This document shows positions 17,349 to 26,754 of a stretch of 64,000 bases of DNA, in pieces; position 1 is the first letter of the stretch; each line of letters opens with the position of its first letter. This DNA is from Maribacter aquimaris (GTDB lineage Bacteria > Bacteroidota > Bacteroidia > Flavobacteriales > Flavobacteriaceae). The notes below the pieces were generated by a model. That model ran no database searches. It saw only the letters and a list, made by a program, of their open reading frames with translations, and had not been told where the DNA came from. The translations under genes were made by a program, and so were the position numbers. The stretch is taken from the NCBI RefSeq assembly GCF_014596745.1, contig NZ_JABTCF010000007.1, positions 124,001 to 188,000 on the forward strand. The letters are read 5' to 3'.

Positions 17349-18812
17349 ATGAAAACTAATTATTTGGTGCTTGTTTTAGTTTTTTTACTATCCTTTACTT
17401 CCTTTGCCCAAACAACAGCCGCACAAGACACCTTGGTCGCTATTACCGAATCGGTTATTTTGACCCCAACGGACATGGCCCAAACCGAACATATTATTCC
17501 CAATGCGGGATTTTCAATCAATAGTTTATGGAGGGGTATTTTAGGGATGTTATCCCTTATCTTTATTTCATTTCTTTTTAGCGCGAATAGAAAAGCCATA
17601 AATTGGAGAACCGTAGGTATCGGACTAGGCATCCAAGTATTGTTGGCCATTGGAATACTACAAGTGACTTTCATCCGTAGGATCTTTGAATTTTTAGGAA
17701 TGATCTTCAATGAATTATTGAATTTCACCTTGGCAGGAAGTCAATTCGTATTGGGAAACCTCCTCAATCTCGAAAACCCGAACATCGGTTATATATTTGC
17801 TTTTCAAATACTTCCGACAATCATCTTCTTTTCCGCATTGACTTCGGTCTTGTTCTATTTGGGAATCATTCAAAAAATAGTCAAAGGACTGGCTTGGCTT
17901 CTTACAAAATCCTTGGGTATCTCAGGTCCGGAAAGTCTTTCTGTTGCCGGTAACATATTCTTGGGACAGACCGAATCACCTCTTATGATCAAGGCCTATC
18001 TGGAAAAAATGAACAAGTCAGAAATCCTGTTGGTCATGATTGGCGGTATGGCCACCGTCGCTGGTGGTGTATTGGCAGCCTACATAGGATTCCTGGGAGG
18101 AAACGACCAACAGTTACGACTGGAATTCGCAAGACACCTGATTGCCGCCTCAGTGATGGCCGCTCCCGGAGCCATTGTCATTTCAAAAATACTTTACCCA
18201 CAAACCGAACCCGTCAATACCGACGTCTCCGTCTCCTCGGAAAAAATAGGGGCCAACATCCTCGATGCCATTGCCAACGGAACAACAGAAGGGTTAAAAC
18301 TAGCTGTTAATGTGGGTGCCATGCTTTTGGTTTTCGTAGCCTTTATCGCAATGATAAACGGTATATTGGGATGGACCGGTGATATTACATCACTCAATGA
18401 TTGGCTTGCCGCCAATACATCCTACCAACAATTTTCCTTGGAGTCTATTTTAGGGACCATCTTTGCCCCATTGATGTGGTTAACAGGGGTGCAAACCGAG
18501 GATATAATGCCAATGGGTCAATTATTGGGTATCAAGTTGGCAGCCAGTGAATTTGTAGGATATATTCAATTGGCTGAACTTAAGGATGTTGCCAGTGCAA
18601 CGCACTTAACCTATAACAAATCGGTGATCATGGCAACCTATATGTTATGCGGGTTTGCCAATTTCGCTTCGATAGGCATACAGATCGGAGGTATCGGATC
18701 ATTAGCCCCTGGGCAACGAAAAACGCTTTCAGAATTCGGTATGCGTGCTGTACTTGGTGGATCTATCGCTTCTTTGCTCTCAGCCACCATTGCCGGAATG
18801 ATTTTGGGGTAA
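17349..18812 (+). CDS. Concentrative nucleoside transporter (NupC/CNT family)
   Basis: A 487-residue inner-membrane symporter that takes up nucleosides with Na+ or H+. A signal-like N-terminus (LVLVFLLSFTSFAQ) precedes a short extracellular segment, then about ten hydrophobic helices. CNT landmarks include the GNIFLGQTESPLMIKAYLEK segment near 200-219, the GGMATVAGGVLAAYIGFLGG stretch near 231-250, and the C-terminal GFANFASIGIQIGGIGSL segment near 435-452. These carry the conserved Gln/Thr/Glu and Asn/Ser substrate-binding positions of the family. The 20-bp spacing from the upstream nuclease gene suggests one transcript. Its product would supply the salvage enzymes encoded elsewhere in this window. 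Confidence 0.92.
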   Translation: MKTNYLVLVLVFLLSFTSFAQTTAAQDTLVAITESVILTPTDMAQTEHIIPNAGFSINSLWRGILGMLSLIFISFLFSANRKAINWRTVGIGLGIQVLLAIGILQVTFIRRIFEFLGMIFNELLNFTLAGSQFVLGNLLNLENPNIGYIFAFQILPTIIFFSALTSVLFYLGIIQKIVKGLAWLLTKSLGISGPESLSVAGNIFLGQTESPLMIKAYLEKMNKSEILLVMIGGMATVAGGVLAAYIGFLGGNDQQLRLEFARHLIAASVMAAPGAIVISKILYPQTEPVNTDVSVSSEKIGANILDAIANGTTEGLKLAVNVGAMLLVFVAFIAMINGILGWTGDITSLNDWLAANTSYQQFSLESILGTIFAPLMWLTGVQTEDIMPMGQLLGIKLAASEFVGYIQLAELKDVASATHLTYNKSVIMATYMLCGFANFASIGIQIGGIGSLAPGQRKTLSEFGMRAVLGGSIASLLSATIAGMILG

Positions 18813-18942
18813 ATCCCTTGTCGTTGATAAAATTTCATAAGAATAATCAAGAGCTCCGAAAAATCGATTGCCATTTCATTATTTTTATCCCATAAATTGG
18901 AATGATAACTTTTGAAAGCCCACGAGTGGGATAGCACTTTAT

Positions 18943-19767
18943 ATGAAACAATACCACGATTTATTAAAACAGGTTTTGGATAACGGTAGCCAAAAAGGCG
19001 ACCGTACAGGAACAGGAACCCTAAGTATCTTTGGTCATCAGATGCGATTTGACCTCAGTCAGGGATTCCCTATGGTAACTACCAAAAAGCTACATTTAAA
19101 GTCCATTATATATGAACTCCTATGGTTTCTTAAAGGAGACACCAATATTGCCTATCTACAAGAAAACGGGGTACGCATATGGAATGAATGGGCCGATGAT
19201 AATGGCGACCTCGGTCCCGTATACGGTCACCAATGGCGTAATTGGAACAGTGAGGAAATTGACCAGATCAAAGAGGTGGTACAAAGCTTGAAACAAAACC
19301 CGAACAGCAGAAGAATGTTGGTATCGGCCTGGAATCCCAGTGTGCTTCCCGACACCTCAAAATCCTTTGCCGAAAATGTGGCCAACGGAAAGGCGGCGCT
19401 CCCCCCTTGCCATGCCTTCTTTCAGTTTTACGTGGCTGATGGTAAATTGTCGTGCCAATTGTACCAACGCAGTGCGGATATTTTCCTAGGCGTTCCTTTC
19501 AATATTGCCTCCTACGCATTATTCACTTTGATGATGGCTCAAGTCTGTGGGTATCAACCCGGGGAATTCATCCACACTTTTGGGGATGCCCATATCTACA
19601 ATAACCATATGGAACAAGTAGAATTGCAATTAAGCCGTGAACCTCGGCCATTGCCTAAAATGGTCATTAATCCTGAGGTCAAGGATATCTTCGATTTTAA
19701 ATTTGAAGATTTTACGCTCACGGATTACCATCCGCATCCACATATAAAAGGAGCCGTAGCAATATAG
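18943..19767 (+). CDS. thyA: Thymidylate synthase
   Basis: A 274-residue cytoplasmic enzyme that methylates dUMP to dTMP with methylene-tetrahydrofolate. Features are [20 protein letters not shown] near 20-39, the catalytic cysteine in [12 protein letters not shown] near 155-166, [20 protein letters not shown] near 173-192 and [15 protein letters not shown] near 212-226. Length is slightly above the E. coli enzyme because of an insertion of about ten residues before the catalytic loop ([14 protein letters not shown]). The folate-recycling partner folA lies 5.7 kb away on the same strand. Confidence 0.97.
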   Translation: MKQYHDLLKQVLDNGSQKGDRTGTGTLSIFGHQMRFDLSQGFPMVTTKKLHLKSIIYELLWFLKGDTNIAYLQENGVRIWNEWADDNGDLGPVYGHQWRNWNSEEIDQIKEVVQSLKQNPNSRRMLVSAWNPSVLPDTSKSFAENVANGKAALPPCHAFFQFYVADGKLSCQLYQRSADIFLGVPFNIASYALFTLMMAQVCGYQPGEFIHTFGDAHIYNNHMEQVELQLSREPRPLPKMVINPEVKDIFDFKFEDFTLTDYHPHPHIKGAVAI

Positions 19768-19900
19768 ACCAATATGCGATAGGGTTAAGAATAGATTTTA
19801 TACGGTCCTTGGTTAACTGGTTTTTATAGGAATTTTATATAGGTAAGTTATGCACATTTACCCCGACCTATTTATAAAACGCAGTTAACTCCTAGAATCA

Positions 19901-20617
19901 ATGGCAACACTTCATCCCGATTTTTCAAAATTAAAGGCCCTTTTCATCAATTGTACCTTAAAAAAATCCCCTCAAAAAAGCCATACCCGTGGACTTATGG
20001 AGGTTTCCATGAACATCATGAAGTCGGAAAACGTAGCCGTAGAGGTTCTGCGACTCGTTGATTATGACGTACCTGTTGGTGTGCAGCCCGATATGACAAC
20101 GGAAGGGGCGGAAAAGGATGATTGGCCCGAAATCTATAAAAAAGTATCGGATAGCCATATATTAATTATCGGTACACCCATTTGGTTGGGGGAACGATCT
20201 TCAATCGCTACCAAGCTCATAGAACGATTATATGCGATGAGTGCCATACAAAATGAAAAGGGACAATACAGTTACTATGGAAAAGTGGGGGGTTGTGTCA
20301 TAACCGGTAATGAAGATGGGGTAAAACATTGCGCCATGGGATTACTATACGCCCTTCAACATTTAGGCTATTCGATACCCCCGCAAGCCGACTCCGGTTG
20401 GATTGGGGAAGTCGGCCCCGGACCCAGTTACCTCGATGAGGAGTCCAACGCCAGGAATAATGACTTCACCAATCGCAATACCACGTTCATGACCTATAAC
20501 CTATTGCATTTGGCCCAATTACTCCATGACAACAATGGATATCCTGCCTATGGCAACTCCCGGGCTTCATGGGACGATGGCAACCGCTGGAAATTTGGGA
20601 ATCCCGAGTACCGTTAA
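19901..20617 (+). CDS. Flavodoxin-like NAD(P)H-dependent oxidoreductase
   Basis: A 238-residue protein of the NADPH-dependent FMN reductase/flavodoxin-fold family. The beta-1 strand and phosphate loop are at KALFINCTLKKSPQKSHT near 12-29, the second conserved segment is LIIGTPIWLGERSSIATKLI near 88-107, and the GCVITGNEDGVKHCAMGLLY stretch near 132-151 forms the flavin-side loop. It should bind FMN and reduce a small substrate in the cytoplasm, but the substrate is unknown. It stands as a single gene between thyA and egtB, with 133 and 116 bp on either side. Confidence 0.8.
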   Translation: MATLHPDFSKLKALFINCTLKKSPQKSHTRGLMEVSMNIMKSENVAVEVLRLVDYDVPVGVQPDMTTEGAEKDDWPEIYKKVSDSHILIIGTPIWLGERSSIATKLIERLYAMSAIQNEKGQYSYYGKVGGCVITGNEDGVKHCAMGLLYALQHLGYSIPPQADSGWIGEVGPGPSYLDEESNARNNDFTNRNTTFMTYNLLHLAQLLHDNNGYPAYGNSRASWDDGNRWKFGNPEYR

Positions 20618-20733
20618 TATCGAATCCTAATAAAAAAATCACCACCCCTAGGGATAATGTTAAATTTATAGATGTTTGTTTTGAATTCATCAATAAATGA
20701 CATTATTTTAAAGAAAGACACTAAAATTTGTTT

Positions 20734-21894
20734 ATGATTACTCCCGATTCCCTATTGCGTTTTTTTCTTGAAACACGAAAACATACCGAGGCCATTTGTC
20801 AACCTTTGGAAATTGAGGATTATGTAGTGCAGCCCGTGGCCGAAGTCTCCCCCCCGAAATGGCATTTGGGTCATAGTACCTGGTTTTTCGAAGAGTTTAT
20901 TTTAAAACCACACATCACAGGCTATAAAGTATTCGATAATGATTTTTCGTTCGTTTTCAACAGTTATTACGAATCCGTTGGCGAACATGTCATGCGCTCA
21001 GACCGCGGCAACTTATCGAGACCTTCCGTAGAGAAAGTATATGAATATAGAACGTACGTGACCAAGGCAATTAACGATGTCATGGAGGAAAAACAGGACA
21101 ACCACCTCTACGACCTTATCGAAATGGGTATACATCATGAAAAACAGCATCAAGAATTGTTGCTTACCGATATTAAGTATATACTCGGAAACAATCCACT
21201 GCTCCCCCCATATTCAAAAAACCTCAAGGAACACCAAGAAGAAACCCATGACCAAGAATGGATTCCCATTGCCGAGGGTATTTATGGTATCGGACATGAT
21301 TCAGGAAACTTCAGTTACGACAATGAACTAGGAAGACATAAGGTTTACCTGAATGCCTGTGAAATATCCAACAAATTGGTCACCAACCAAGAGTTTATCG
21401 AGTTCATTGATGGCAAAGGCTACCAGAATTTTGAACTTTGGCATGCTGAAGGATGGGATTGGGTAAACAAAAACGACATAAAAGCACCCTTATATTGGCA
21501 CAAGATCAAAGGGGAGTGGTTTCATTATACACTCAATGGGCTACAGAAGATAACACCCAACACCCCTATAACCCATATCTCCTATTTTGAAGCTTTTGCC
21601 TTGGCCCAATGGAAAGGTTGTAGACTGCCTACCGAATTCGAATGGGAAACGGCACAACAATATTTTACCTGGGGACAACGCTGGGAATGGACCGAAAGTG
21701 CCTACCTGCCCTATCCAAATTACAAAAAAACCGCAGGCGCCTTAGGGGAATACAATGGCAAATTCATGGTAAACCAAAAAGTACTCAGGGGAGGATCCGT
21801 GGCTACCCCCATAAAACATACAAGACCCACGTATCGCAATTTCTTTCCCACCCATACAAGATGGCAATATAACGGTATACGATTAGCCAGATAA
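20734..21894 (+). CDS. egtB: Ergothioneine biosynthesis iron enzyme EgtB
   Basis: A 386-residue protein with the two-domain layout of EgtB: an N-terminal DinB-like four-helix bundle and a C-terminal FGE-sulfatase domain. It is expected to join a cysteine thiol to trimethylhistidine (hercynine) with O2. Iron-ligand histidines are visible in WHLGHSTWFFEEF near 47-59 and the HxxxHxE motif HHEKQHQELL near 134-143. The C-terminal half contains GCRLPTEFEWETA near 294 and VLRGGSVATP near 350, followed by TYRNFFPTH near 366. No gamma-glutamyl-cysteine enzymes (EgtA, EgtC) are near, so free cysteine is the likely donor. I chose the ATG at 20734 over the in-frame TTG six bases upstream. egtD follows after 15 bp. 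Confidence 0.9.
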   Translation: MITPDSLLRFFLETRKHTEAICQPLEIEDYVVQPVAEVSPPKWHLGHSTWFFEEFILKPHITGYKVFDNDFSFVFNSYYESVGEHVMRSDRGNLSRPSVEKVYEYRTYVTKAINDVMEEKQDNHLYDLIEMGIHHEKQHQELLLTDIKYILGNNPLLPPYSKNLKEHQEETHDQEWIPIAEGIYGIGHDSGNFSYDNELGRHKVYLNACEISNKLVTNQEFIEFIDGKGYQNFELWHAEGWDWVNKNDIKAPLYWHKIKGEWFHYTLNGLQKITPNTPITHISYFEAFALAQWKGCRLPTEFEWETAQQYFTWGQRWEWTESAYLPYPNYKKTAGALGEYNGKFMVNQKVLRGGSVATPIKHTRPTYRNFFPTHTRWQYNGIRLAR

Positions 21895-21909
21895 TTACGC
21901 ACAATTTTC

Positions 21910-22905
21910 ATGAAAAGAAAAACCAATATGGTCGTACCGACCGAATTTGAAAAAGAGGTATACGAGGGTCTCACCCATTCCCCAAAACATTTGTCATCAA
22001 AATATATTTATGATAGCTATGGGGATAGGTTGTTTCAGGAAATTATGGATATGCCCGAGTACTATCTTACCAACGCCGAACATCAAATTTTCAATTCACA
22101 TAAGGAGGAAATTTCAAACATCTTCCAAAACGGGAATGAAAAATTCAAATTAATTGAATTAGGTGCTGGGGATGGAAGAAAAACAAAAATACTTCTAGAA
22201 CAGTTAGTAAAGGACAAGGCCAATTTCAAATACCAACCCATTGATATCAGCCATAGTGTACTTGCCCAACTCGAAGCCGCTATACAGAATGAAATTCCTG
22301 AGGTCTGTATCGAAACTTTACAGGGCACTTATTTTGAAATATTAAACAGGATAAACATTGAAAACGGAACCAAAAAGGTAATCCTATTCTTAGGTTCCAA
22401 TATTGGAAATCTTTTACATGACCAGGCCATTGATTTTCTAAATCACTTACGTGACTTTATGCACGATGACGACTTGTTGTTTGTTGGCTTTGACCATAAA
22501 AAGAACCCACAGACGGTATTGAACGCATACAATGATCCTGCGGGAATAACCTCCGATTTCAATAAAAACATCCTAGCACGGATCAATAGGGAGATGGATG
22601 CGGATATTGACCTTGATCAATTCTTGCACTGGGAAGTCTATGATCCCGAATCGGGAACGGCCAAAAGTTATCTGGTCTCTAAAAAAGATCAATCGGTTTT
22701 CATCAAAAAATTGGACCTGAAAATCAATTTCAATGCATGGGAAACCATACATACCGAAATCTCCCAAAAATATGATGACCATACCGTAGAATGGCTGGCG
22801 GAACAATCAGGTTTTCAAATTGAAAAAAAATTCGTGGATACCAAAGGATATTATCAAAATTATGTCTTTGCCATAAAAAATGAACTCAGGACCAATCATC
22901 CATGA
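21910..22905 (+). CDS. egtD: L-histidine N-alpha-methyltransferase EgtD
   Basis: A 331-residue SAM-dependent enzyme that trimethylates histidine to hercynine, the first step to ergothioneine. The family opening YDSYGDRLFQEIMDMPEYYL lies near 36-55, the SAM-binding IELGAGDGRKTKILLEQL near 84-101, and LGSNIGNLL near 155-163. Near the C-terminus, HTEISQKY (about 282-289) keeps the Glu and Ser that in mycobacterial EgtD hold the histidine substrate. The 15-bp spacing after egtB indicates one operon, and SAM supply links it to metK at the window's start. Confidence 0.93.
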   Translation: MKRKTNMVVPTEFEKEVYEGLTHSPKHLSSKYIYDSYGDRLFQEIMDMPEYYLTNAEHQIFNSHKEEISNIFQNGNEKFKLIELGAGDGRKTKILLEQLVKDKANFKYQPIDISHSVLAQLEAAIQNEIPEVCIETLQGTYFEILNRINIENGTKKVILFLGSNIGNLLHDQAIDFLNHLRDFMHDDDLLFVGFDHKKNPQTVLNAYNDPAGITSDFNKNILARINREMDADIDLDQFLHWEVYDPESGTAKSYLVSKKDQSVFIKKLDLKINFNAWETIHTEISQKYDDHTVEWLAEQSGFQIEKKFVDTKGYYQNYVFAIKNELRTNHP

Positions 22906-23006
22906 ATGTAAATTTTGGATGTAATATACGCCTAAGCACATAAATTTATTTATGTGCGATAAGCTGAGACAATTCCCGTTTTATATAAAAAACAAAACCC
23001 TAGAAA

Positions 23007-23288
23007 ATGAAAGCAATCTGGAACAAAACCGTAATAGCGGAAAGCAACAATACCCTAGTTTTGGAAAACAACCATTATTTCCCTGCCGATAGTATAAAGG
23101 ACGAATATTTTAAACCAAGTGGGTCACATACTACCTGCCCCTGGAAAGGTGAAGCTTCTTATTACACCTTGGAAGTAAATGGACAAAGAAATGAAGATGC
23201 GGCGTGGTATTACCCCGAGGTTAGTGAACTTGCAAAAGGCATAAAAGGAAGGGTCGCCTTTTGGAAAGGTGTACAGATTGAAAAATAA
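23007..23288 (+). CDS. DUF427 family protein
   Basis: A 93-residue soluble protein covering the whole DUF427 domain. Recognisable parts are MKAIWNKTVIAES at the start, HYFPADSIKDEYFKPSGSHT near 23-42, TCPWKGEASYYTLEVNGQ near 42-59, and AAWYYPEVSELAKGIKGRVA near 64-83. DUF427 proteins are small, fold as a beta-rich domain and have no settled function. It lies 101 bp after egtD in the same direction and before a bidirectional terminator, so it could be the last gene of the ergothioneine transcript; that link is an inference from position only. Confidence 0.85.
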   Translation: MKAIWNKTVIAESNNTLVLENNHYFPADSIKDEYFKPSGSHTTCPWKGEASYYTLEVNGQRNEDAAWYYPEVSELAKGIKGRVAFWKGVQIEK

Positions 23289-23291
23289 TAG

Positions 23292-23324
23292 AAAAGGCCC
23301 GAAAGTTTTACCTTTGGGCCTTCT
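23292..23324. terminator. Bidirectional terminator between DUF427 gene and CBM48-like gene
   Basis: AAGGCCC and GGGCCTT flank an AAAG/CTTT inner stem with a TTTTAC loop, located between two convergent genes. Confidence 0.8.
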
Positions 23325-23348
23325 TCCTCTTAATTTTCTTTTTCTATT

Positions 23349-23645
23349 CTAAAGCTCCAGAACCGCATTTTCAGTCCCGGCATACTCATTCCATTGGTAA
23401 CGATCAGCTTCCGCTTCGTTCACATAATCCCCATCCACCAAATATCTAAACTCATAGGTGTTTTCTTTGGGAAGATCAAACGTACCCTTAAAGGTCCCGT
23501 TTTTTAATTTTTTCAAAGTACTTCCTTTAGGGTTCCAATTGTTGAAATCACCAACAACGGCTACTTTCTTGGCTTCCTCAGCAGGTACTGTAAAAGTCAC
23601 TTTACATATTGGCTTACTTTTTAAATATTTTTTTGCAATTCCCAT
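23349..23645 (-). CDS. Isoamylase early-set (CBM48-like) domain protein
   Basis: A 98-residue protein made of a single early-set beta-sandwich of the type found at the start of glycogen-branching and AMPK-beta proteins. The hallmark VAVVGDFNNWNPKGSTLKKL lies near 30-49 and YEFRYLVDGDYVNEAEADRY near 65-84. Such domains bind alpha-glucans; as a free-standing protein it may be a glycogen-associated or regulatory binder, but no glycogen gene is nearby. It has no signal peptide. It converges on the DUF427 gene. Confidence 0.85.
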   Translation of the reverse strand: MGIAKKYLKSKPICKVTFTVPAEEAKKVAVVGDFNNWNPKGSTLKKLKNGTFKGTFDLPKENTYEFRYLVDGDYVNEAEADRYQWNEYAGTENAVLEL

Positions 23646-23796
23646 AACGTGAACAATTTAAATTCAATACAAAATTAAAGCATTAAATCCCTCATTCCCA
23701 ATGATTAATACCATTTTTATGATTTTCTTAATATAAGTACCCCTTTTAAGTTGGCTTCACAAAAAGCCATCCTCCTAATTGCCATCTAGGTAAAAC

Positions 23797-24897
23797 CTAT
23801 ACCCGCTCTTTAATGATTTCAACAATGCGTTCAATATCATCTATGGTATTGTAAAAATGGAAACTGAATCGAATCCCTATTCCTCTTTGGGAGCATAACA
23901 CCTTATTGTCGGTTAAATGCTGAAACAACGTATCATCACCTTTTATATTGAAAATAGTACTGTGTTCCTTACGTGATACCACTGCATCCTCCAATAACCC
24001 CATAGCTGAAAATTCCCTTTTACCCTTATCGGAAAGCACCTTCAATTGCTGGGTTATTTCCTGTTTCCCGATTGTGGTCATAAAACCAAGTGCCTGTTTA
24101 AGCGTTCCGAAATTCAAGGTATCCAGATGTCCTGGCTCAAAATGTTTGGCAAATCGAATTTTATATTGATTGTCCTGATTTGCTCCTGCCGCATTAAAAC
24201 CAATAGTTTCAACCTTTGAAAACTCCTTAGCCCGATCTTTAAACAGGAAAAACCCGTTCCCATAACCCGATAAAAGCCATTTATAGGAGCTTGCCCCTAA
24301 CACATCAATGGCCGATGAAGTAAAATCAAATTCAGAAGTACCACAAAATTGAGTGCCATCGGCAATGATAAACAGGTCTGGAAAATCTTTTTTCAATCGA
24401 GAAAGAAAACCGATATCTACCTTAATCCCATTTACCCATTGAACGAGGCTTAAGGCTAGAATAGCTATTTGGCCAGCTTCGATCTTACTGCGTATATTTT
24501 CTTCCAGATCCACATCGATCTTGCAATATGAAATAGGAAAGCCTCGATTTTCAAAAGACCAATTGACCGAAGGGTAATCATTCTCAAGGAGTAATACATT
24601 TAAATTTTTATCCATTCCTTCCAAAAGCATATTAAGACCCAAGGAAAAATTTTGCACCAATGCCACATTTTCTACGTCACAACCAAAAAAGGTCCCAACT
24701 GCTGCCCGGGTTTCCCCAATGATATTGGCATTTGTCATTCTGAACATACTGGCCCCATTAAGAAAATCAATATCGTGCTGTCTGCGCCAGTCGATCACGC
24801 TTTCGTGTATTAGTCCCGATGAGGCGGTATTCGCATATATATATTCCCCAAATATGGGGAAACCCTCCTTTAAATTCTTCATAACCTTAAATTCCAT
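23797..24897 (-). CDS. Class V aminotransferase-fold PLP enzyme, possible EgtE-type lyase
   Basis: A 366-residue pyridoxal-phosphate enzyme of the cysteine desulfurase/isopenicillin-N epimerase class. The N-terminal YIYANTASSGLIHESVIDWR is near 20-39, the cofactor-side ALVQNFSLGLNMLLEGM near 78-94, the aspartate motif LFIIADGTQFCGTSEFD near 173-189, and the PLP-binding lysine in GASSYKWLLSGYGNGFFLF near 198-216. Typical SufS cysteine-loop residues are not obvious. Because egtB and egtD lie 0.9 kb away and no other C-S lyase is in view, it is a candidate for the last step of ergothioneine synthesis (EgtE role). It is on the opposite strand, so this is an inference; a general desulfurase or epimerase is equally possible. 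Confidence 0.75.
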   Translation of the reverse strand: MEFKVMKNLKEGFPIFGEYIYANTASSGLIHESVIDWRRQHDIDFLNGASMFRMTNANIIGETRAAVGTFFGCDVENVALVQNFSLGLNMLLEGMDKNLNVLLLENDYPSVNWSFENRGFPISYCKIDVDLEENIRSKIEAGQIAILALSLVQWVNGIKVDIGFLSRLKKDFPDLFIIADGTQFCGTSEFDFTSSAIDVLGASSYKWLLSGYGNGFFLFKDRAKEFSKVETIGFNAAGANQDNQYKIRFAKHFEPGHLDTLNFGTLKQALGFMTTIGKQEITQQLKVLSDKGKREFSAMGLLEDAVVSRKEHSTIFNIKGDDTLFQHLTDNKVLCSQRGIGIRFSFHFYNTIDDIERIVEIIKERV

Positions 24898-24942
24898 TGT
24901 ATACCAAATGCTTTATCTTTGTGATTAAAGATAGCTATTCGT

Positions 24943-25338
24943 ATGTTTAACAAAGGTAAAAAGCAGACGGAATTGGATTTGGAGCAACATGACCTGCTCG
25001 AATCTGCCCAAACACGTATAAAACAAAAAAAACGTTTATATGTACACTTTGTCATATTCCTGATTGGCAGTGTCTTCCTCGTTTTAATCAATAAAATCCT
25101 GAAATTCGGGGTTGAATATGATTGGTTTATTTGGGCTATTACCTTTTGGGCCTTTTTATTCGTAATCCATGCTTTCAATGTTTTCGTTACCCAAAAATTC
25201 ATGGGCAAGGATTGGGAAAGACAACAGCGCGAAAAACTGGTATTGAAACAGAAGCAAAAAATAGCTGAATTGCAAAAGGAAATTGAAACGGACTTTCCGC
25301 TTTCCAAAATCAACAAAAAGGACATCAATCAAGAATAG
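24943..25338 (+). CDS. 2TM domain membrane protein
   Basis: A 131-residue protein with two membrane helices near residues 33-53 and 63-84, a charged N-terminus (EQHDLLESAQTRIKQKKRLY) and a C-terminal coiled coil rich in Lys, Gln and Glu (about 95-120). The pattern, including the short loop and the FVIHAFNVF second helix, matches the 2TM domain found alone or on histidine kinases in Bacteroidota. Function is unknown; a role in membrane sensing or scaffolding is only a guess. It diverges from the class V enzyme with 45 bp between. Confidence 0.8.
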   Translation: MFNKGKKQTELDLEQHDLLESAQTRIKQKKRLYVHFVIFLIGSVFLVLINKILKFGVEYDWFIWAITFWAFLFVIHAFNVFVTQKFMGKDWERQQREKLVLKQKQKIAELQKEIETDFPLSKINKKDINQE

Positions 25339-25449
25339 CGTCCAATGGCATTATTAAACTGCCGGAACAAAACAGTTTAAATACTACCAACATATTGATC
25401 GGCCCACTTTTTGTACCTTACCCACTGAATTTATTAAATAAGATTTATC

Positions 25450-25944
25450 GTGCAAAACATTACCATGATAGCCGCCGTTGGCGAAAACAATGCATTGGGA
25501 AAAGACAATGACCTTCTTTGGCACCTTCCCGATGACTTTAAGCGCTTTAAACAGTTGACAACGGGGCATTTCATCATCATGGGGAGAAAGACTTTCGAGA
25601 GCTTCCCCAAACCCCTTCCCAATAGAACCCATATTATAATTACCAGGGATAAAAGCTACACTGTAGCCCACGAGGATTGCATTGTCGCGCATTCATTGGA
25701 AGATGCCATAAAACTTACCGATGGTGATGACCATCCTTTTATTATTGGGGGTGGGGAAATTTACAGACAAGGGGAGCAATTTGCCCAGCGATTGGAAATT
25801 ACAAAGGTGCATTCACATTTTGATGCTGATACCTTCTTTCCTGAGATTGATGAAACCATTTGGCAATTGACAAGTTCCGTACATCATCCAAAGGATGAAA
25901 AACACCAATATGATTTCACCTATTTAACGTTTTGCAGGAAATAA
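25450..25944 (+). CDS. folA: Dihydrofolate reductase
   Basis: A 164-residue NADPH-dependent enzyme that regenerates tetrahydrofolate, needed because ThyA consumes methylene-tetrahydrofolate. Family features are IAAVGENNALGKDNDLLWHL near 7-26, DDFKRFKQLTTGHFIIMGRK near 28-47, FPKPLPNRTHIIITRD near 51-66 and the FIIGGGEIYRQ motif near 97-107. I use the GTG start at 25450: starting at the next ATG (25465) would remove the first half of beta strand 1. It converges on murI with only 4 bp between the stop codons and no visible terminator. Confidence 0.95.
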   Translation: MQNITMIAAVGENNALGKDNDLLWHLPDDFKRFKQLTTGHFIIMGRKTFESFPKPLPNRTHIIITRDKSYTVAHEDCIVAHSLEDAIKLTDGDDHPFIIGGGEIYRQGEQFAQRLEITKVHSHFDADTFFPEIDETIWQLTSSVHHPKDEKHQYDFTYLTFCRK

Positions 25945-25948
25945 TGGT

Positions 25949-26737
25949 TTAGAACTCCTGATATGTTATTTTTAAGGAAGCACTTCTATCTACAAAAAAA
26001 CCTTTTAGTATTTCAACATCGGCATTTGTAATAAAGTGATGCGATCCCAAATTGATGGAATTGGAGAGCAATTCATTTTTTTCCAATATTGCCTTGGTTT
26101 GTCGTGCCACCGCTTCCCCAGAATCAATGATTTGTATATGGGCAGGCAATATTTCTTTTAATAAGGGGATTAAATAGGGATAATGGGTACATCCCAACAC
26201 CAAATAATCGATTCCGGCTGTGACCATAGGACGAAGATATGCTTCCAACAAGGCTTTTGTTTCGGGCGAGTTAGCCTTTCCGCTTTCGATCAAGGGAACC
26301 AAACCTGTCCCTACTTGTTCATAAATGCGTATTCCTTCAGCAAGATTCCCTACCGTACTATGAAAAAGAAGACTGGACAAGGTACCCTTAGTGGCCAATA
26401 CCCCCACTTTTTTTGATTTTGATTGTAATGCCGCCGGTTTTATGGCGGGTTCTATGCCTATAAATGGCACTTGGTACTGCGCGCGTAAATAGTCTATGGC
26501 ATTGGTCGTTGCCGTATTGCAGGCCACCACGATGAGTTTACAACCCTTACCCAACAAAAACTCCGTATTCTTTATCGAGAGTTGGACGATTTCCTCTTTC
26601 GTCCGTTCCCCGTATGGGGCATTCTTACTATCGGCCAGATAAATGGTGTCTTCATGGGGAAGCAGCGCATTGATCTCCTTCCATATGGATGTACCACCCA
26701 CACCAGAATCAAAAACACCAATGGGATGATTATCCAT
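25949..26737 (-). CDS. murI: Glutamate racemase
   Basis: A 262-residue cytoplasmic enzyme that makes D-glutamate for peptidoglycan. The two catalytic cysteine motifs are present: VACNTATTNAIDYLR near 72-86 and LGCTHYPYL near 182-190. The N-terminal PIGVFDSGVGGTSIWKEIN is near 5-23 and YLADSKNAPYGERTKEEI near 34-51. Length is standard. The PafA-type phosphatase gene ends 17 bp before it on the same strand, so they may share a transcript. Confidence 0.96.
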   Translation of the reverse strand: MDNHPIGVFDSGVGGTSIWKEINALLPHEDTIYLADSKNAPYGERTKEEIVQLSIKNTEFLLGKGCKLIVVACNTATTNAIDYLRAQYQVPFIGIEPAIKPAALQSKSKKVGVLATKGTLSSLLFHSTVGNLAEGIRIYEQVGTGLVPLIESGKANSPETKALLEAYLRPMVTAGIDYLVLGCTHYPYLIPLLKEILPAHIQIIDSGEAVARQTKAILEKNELLSNSINLGSHHFITNADVEILKGFFVDRSASLKITYQEF

Positions 26738-26754
26738 ATTATATTGGAATAAAT

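Noticed and set aside
20728-20733. TTG start of egtB
   Set aside because: An ATG two codons later gives the normal EgtB opening.
23288-24942. Single ergothioneine operon running through the PLP gene
   Set aside because: A bidirectional terminator and opposite strands exclude a shared transcript; only a functional link is kept.
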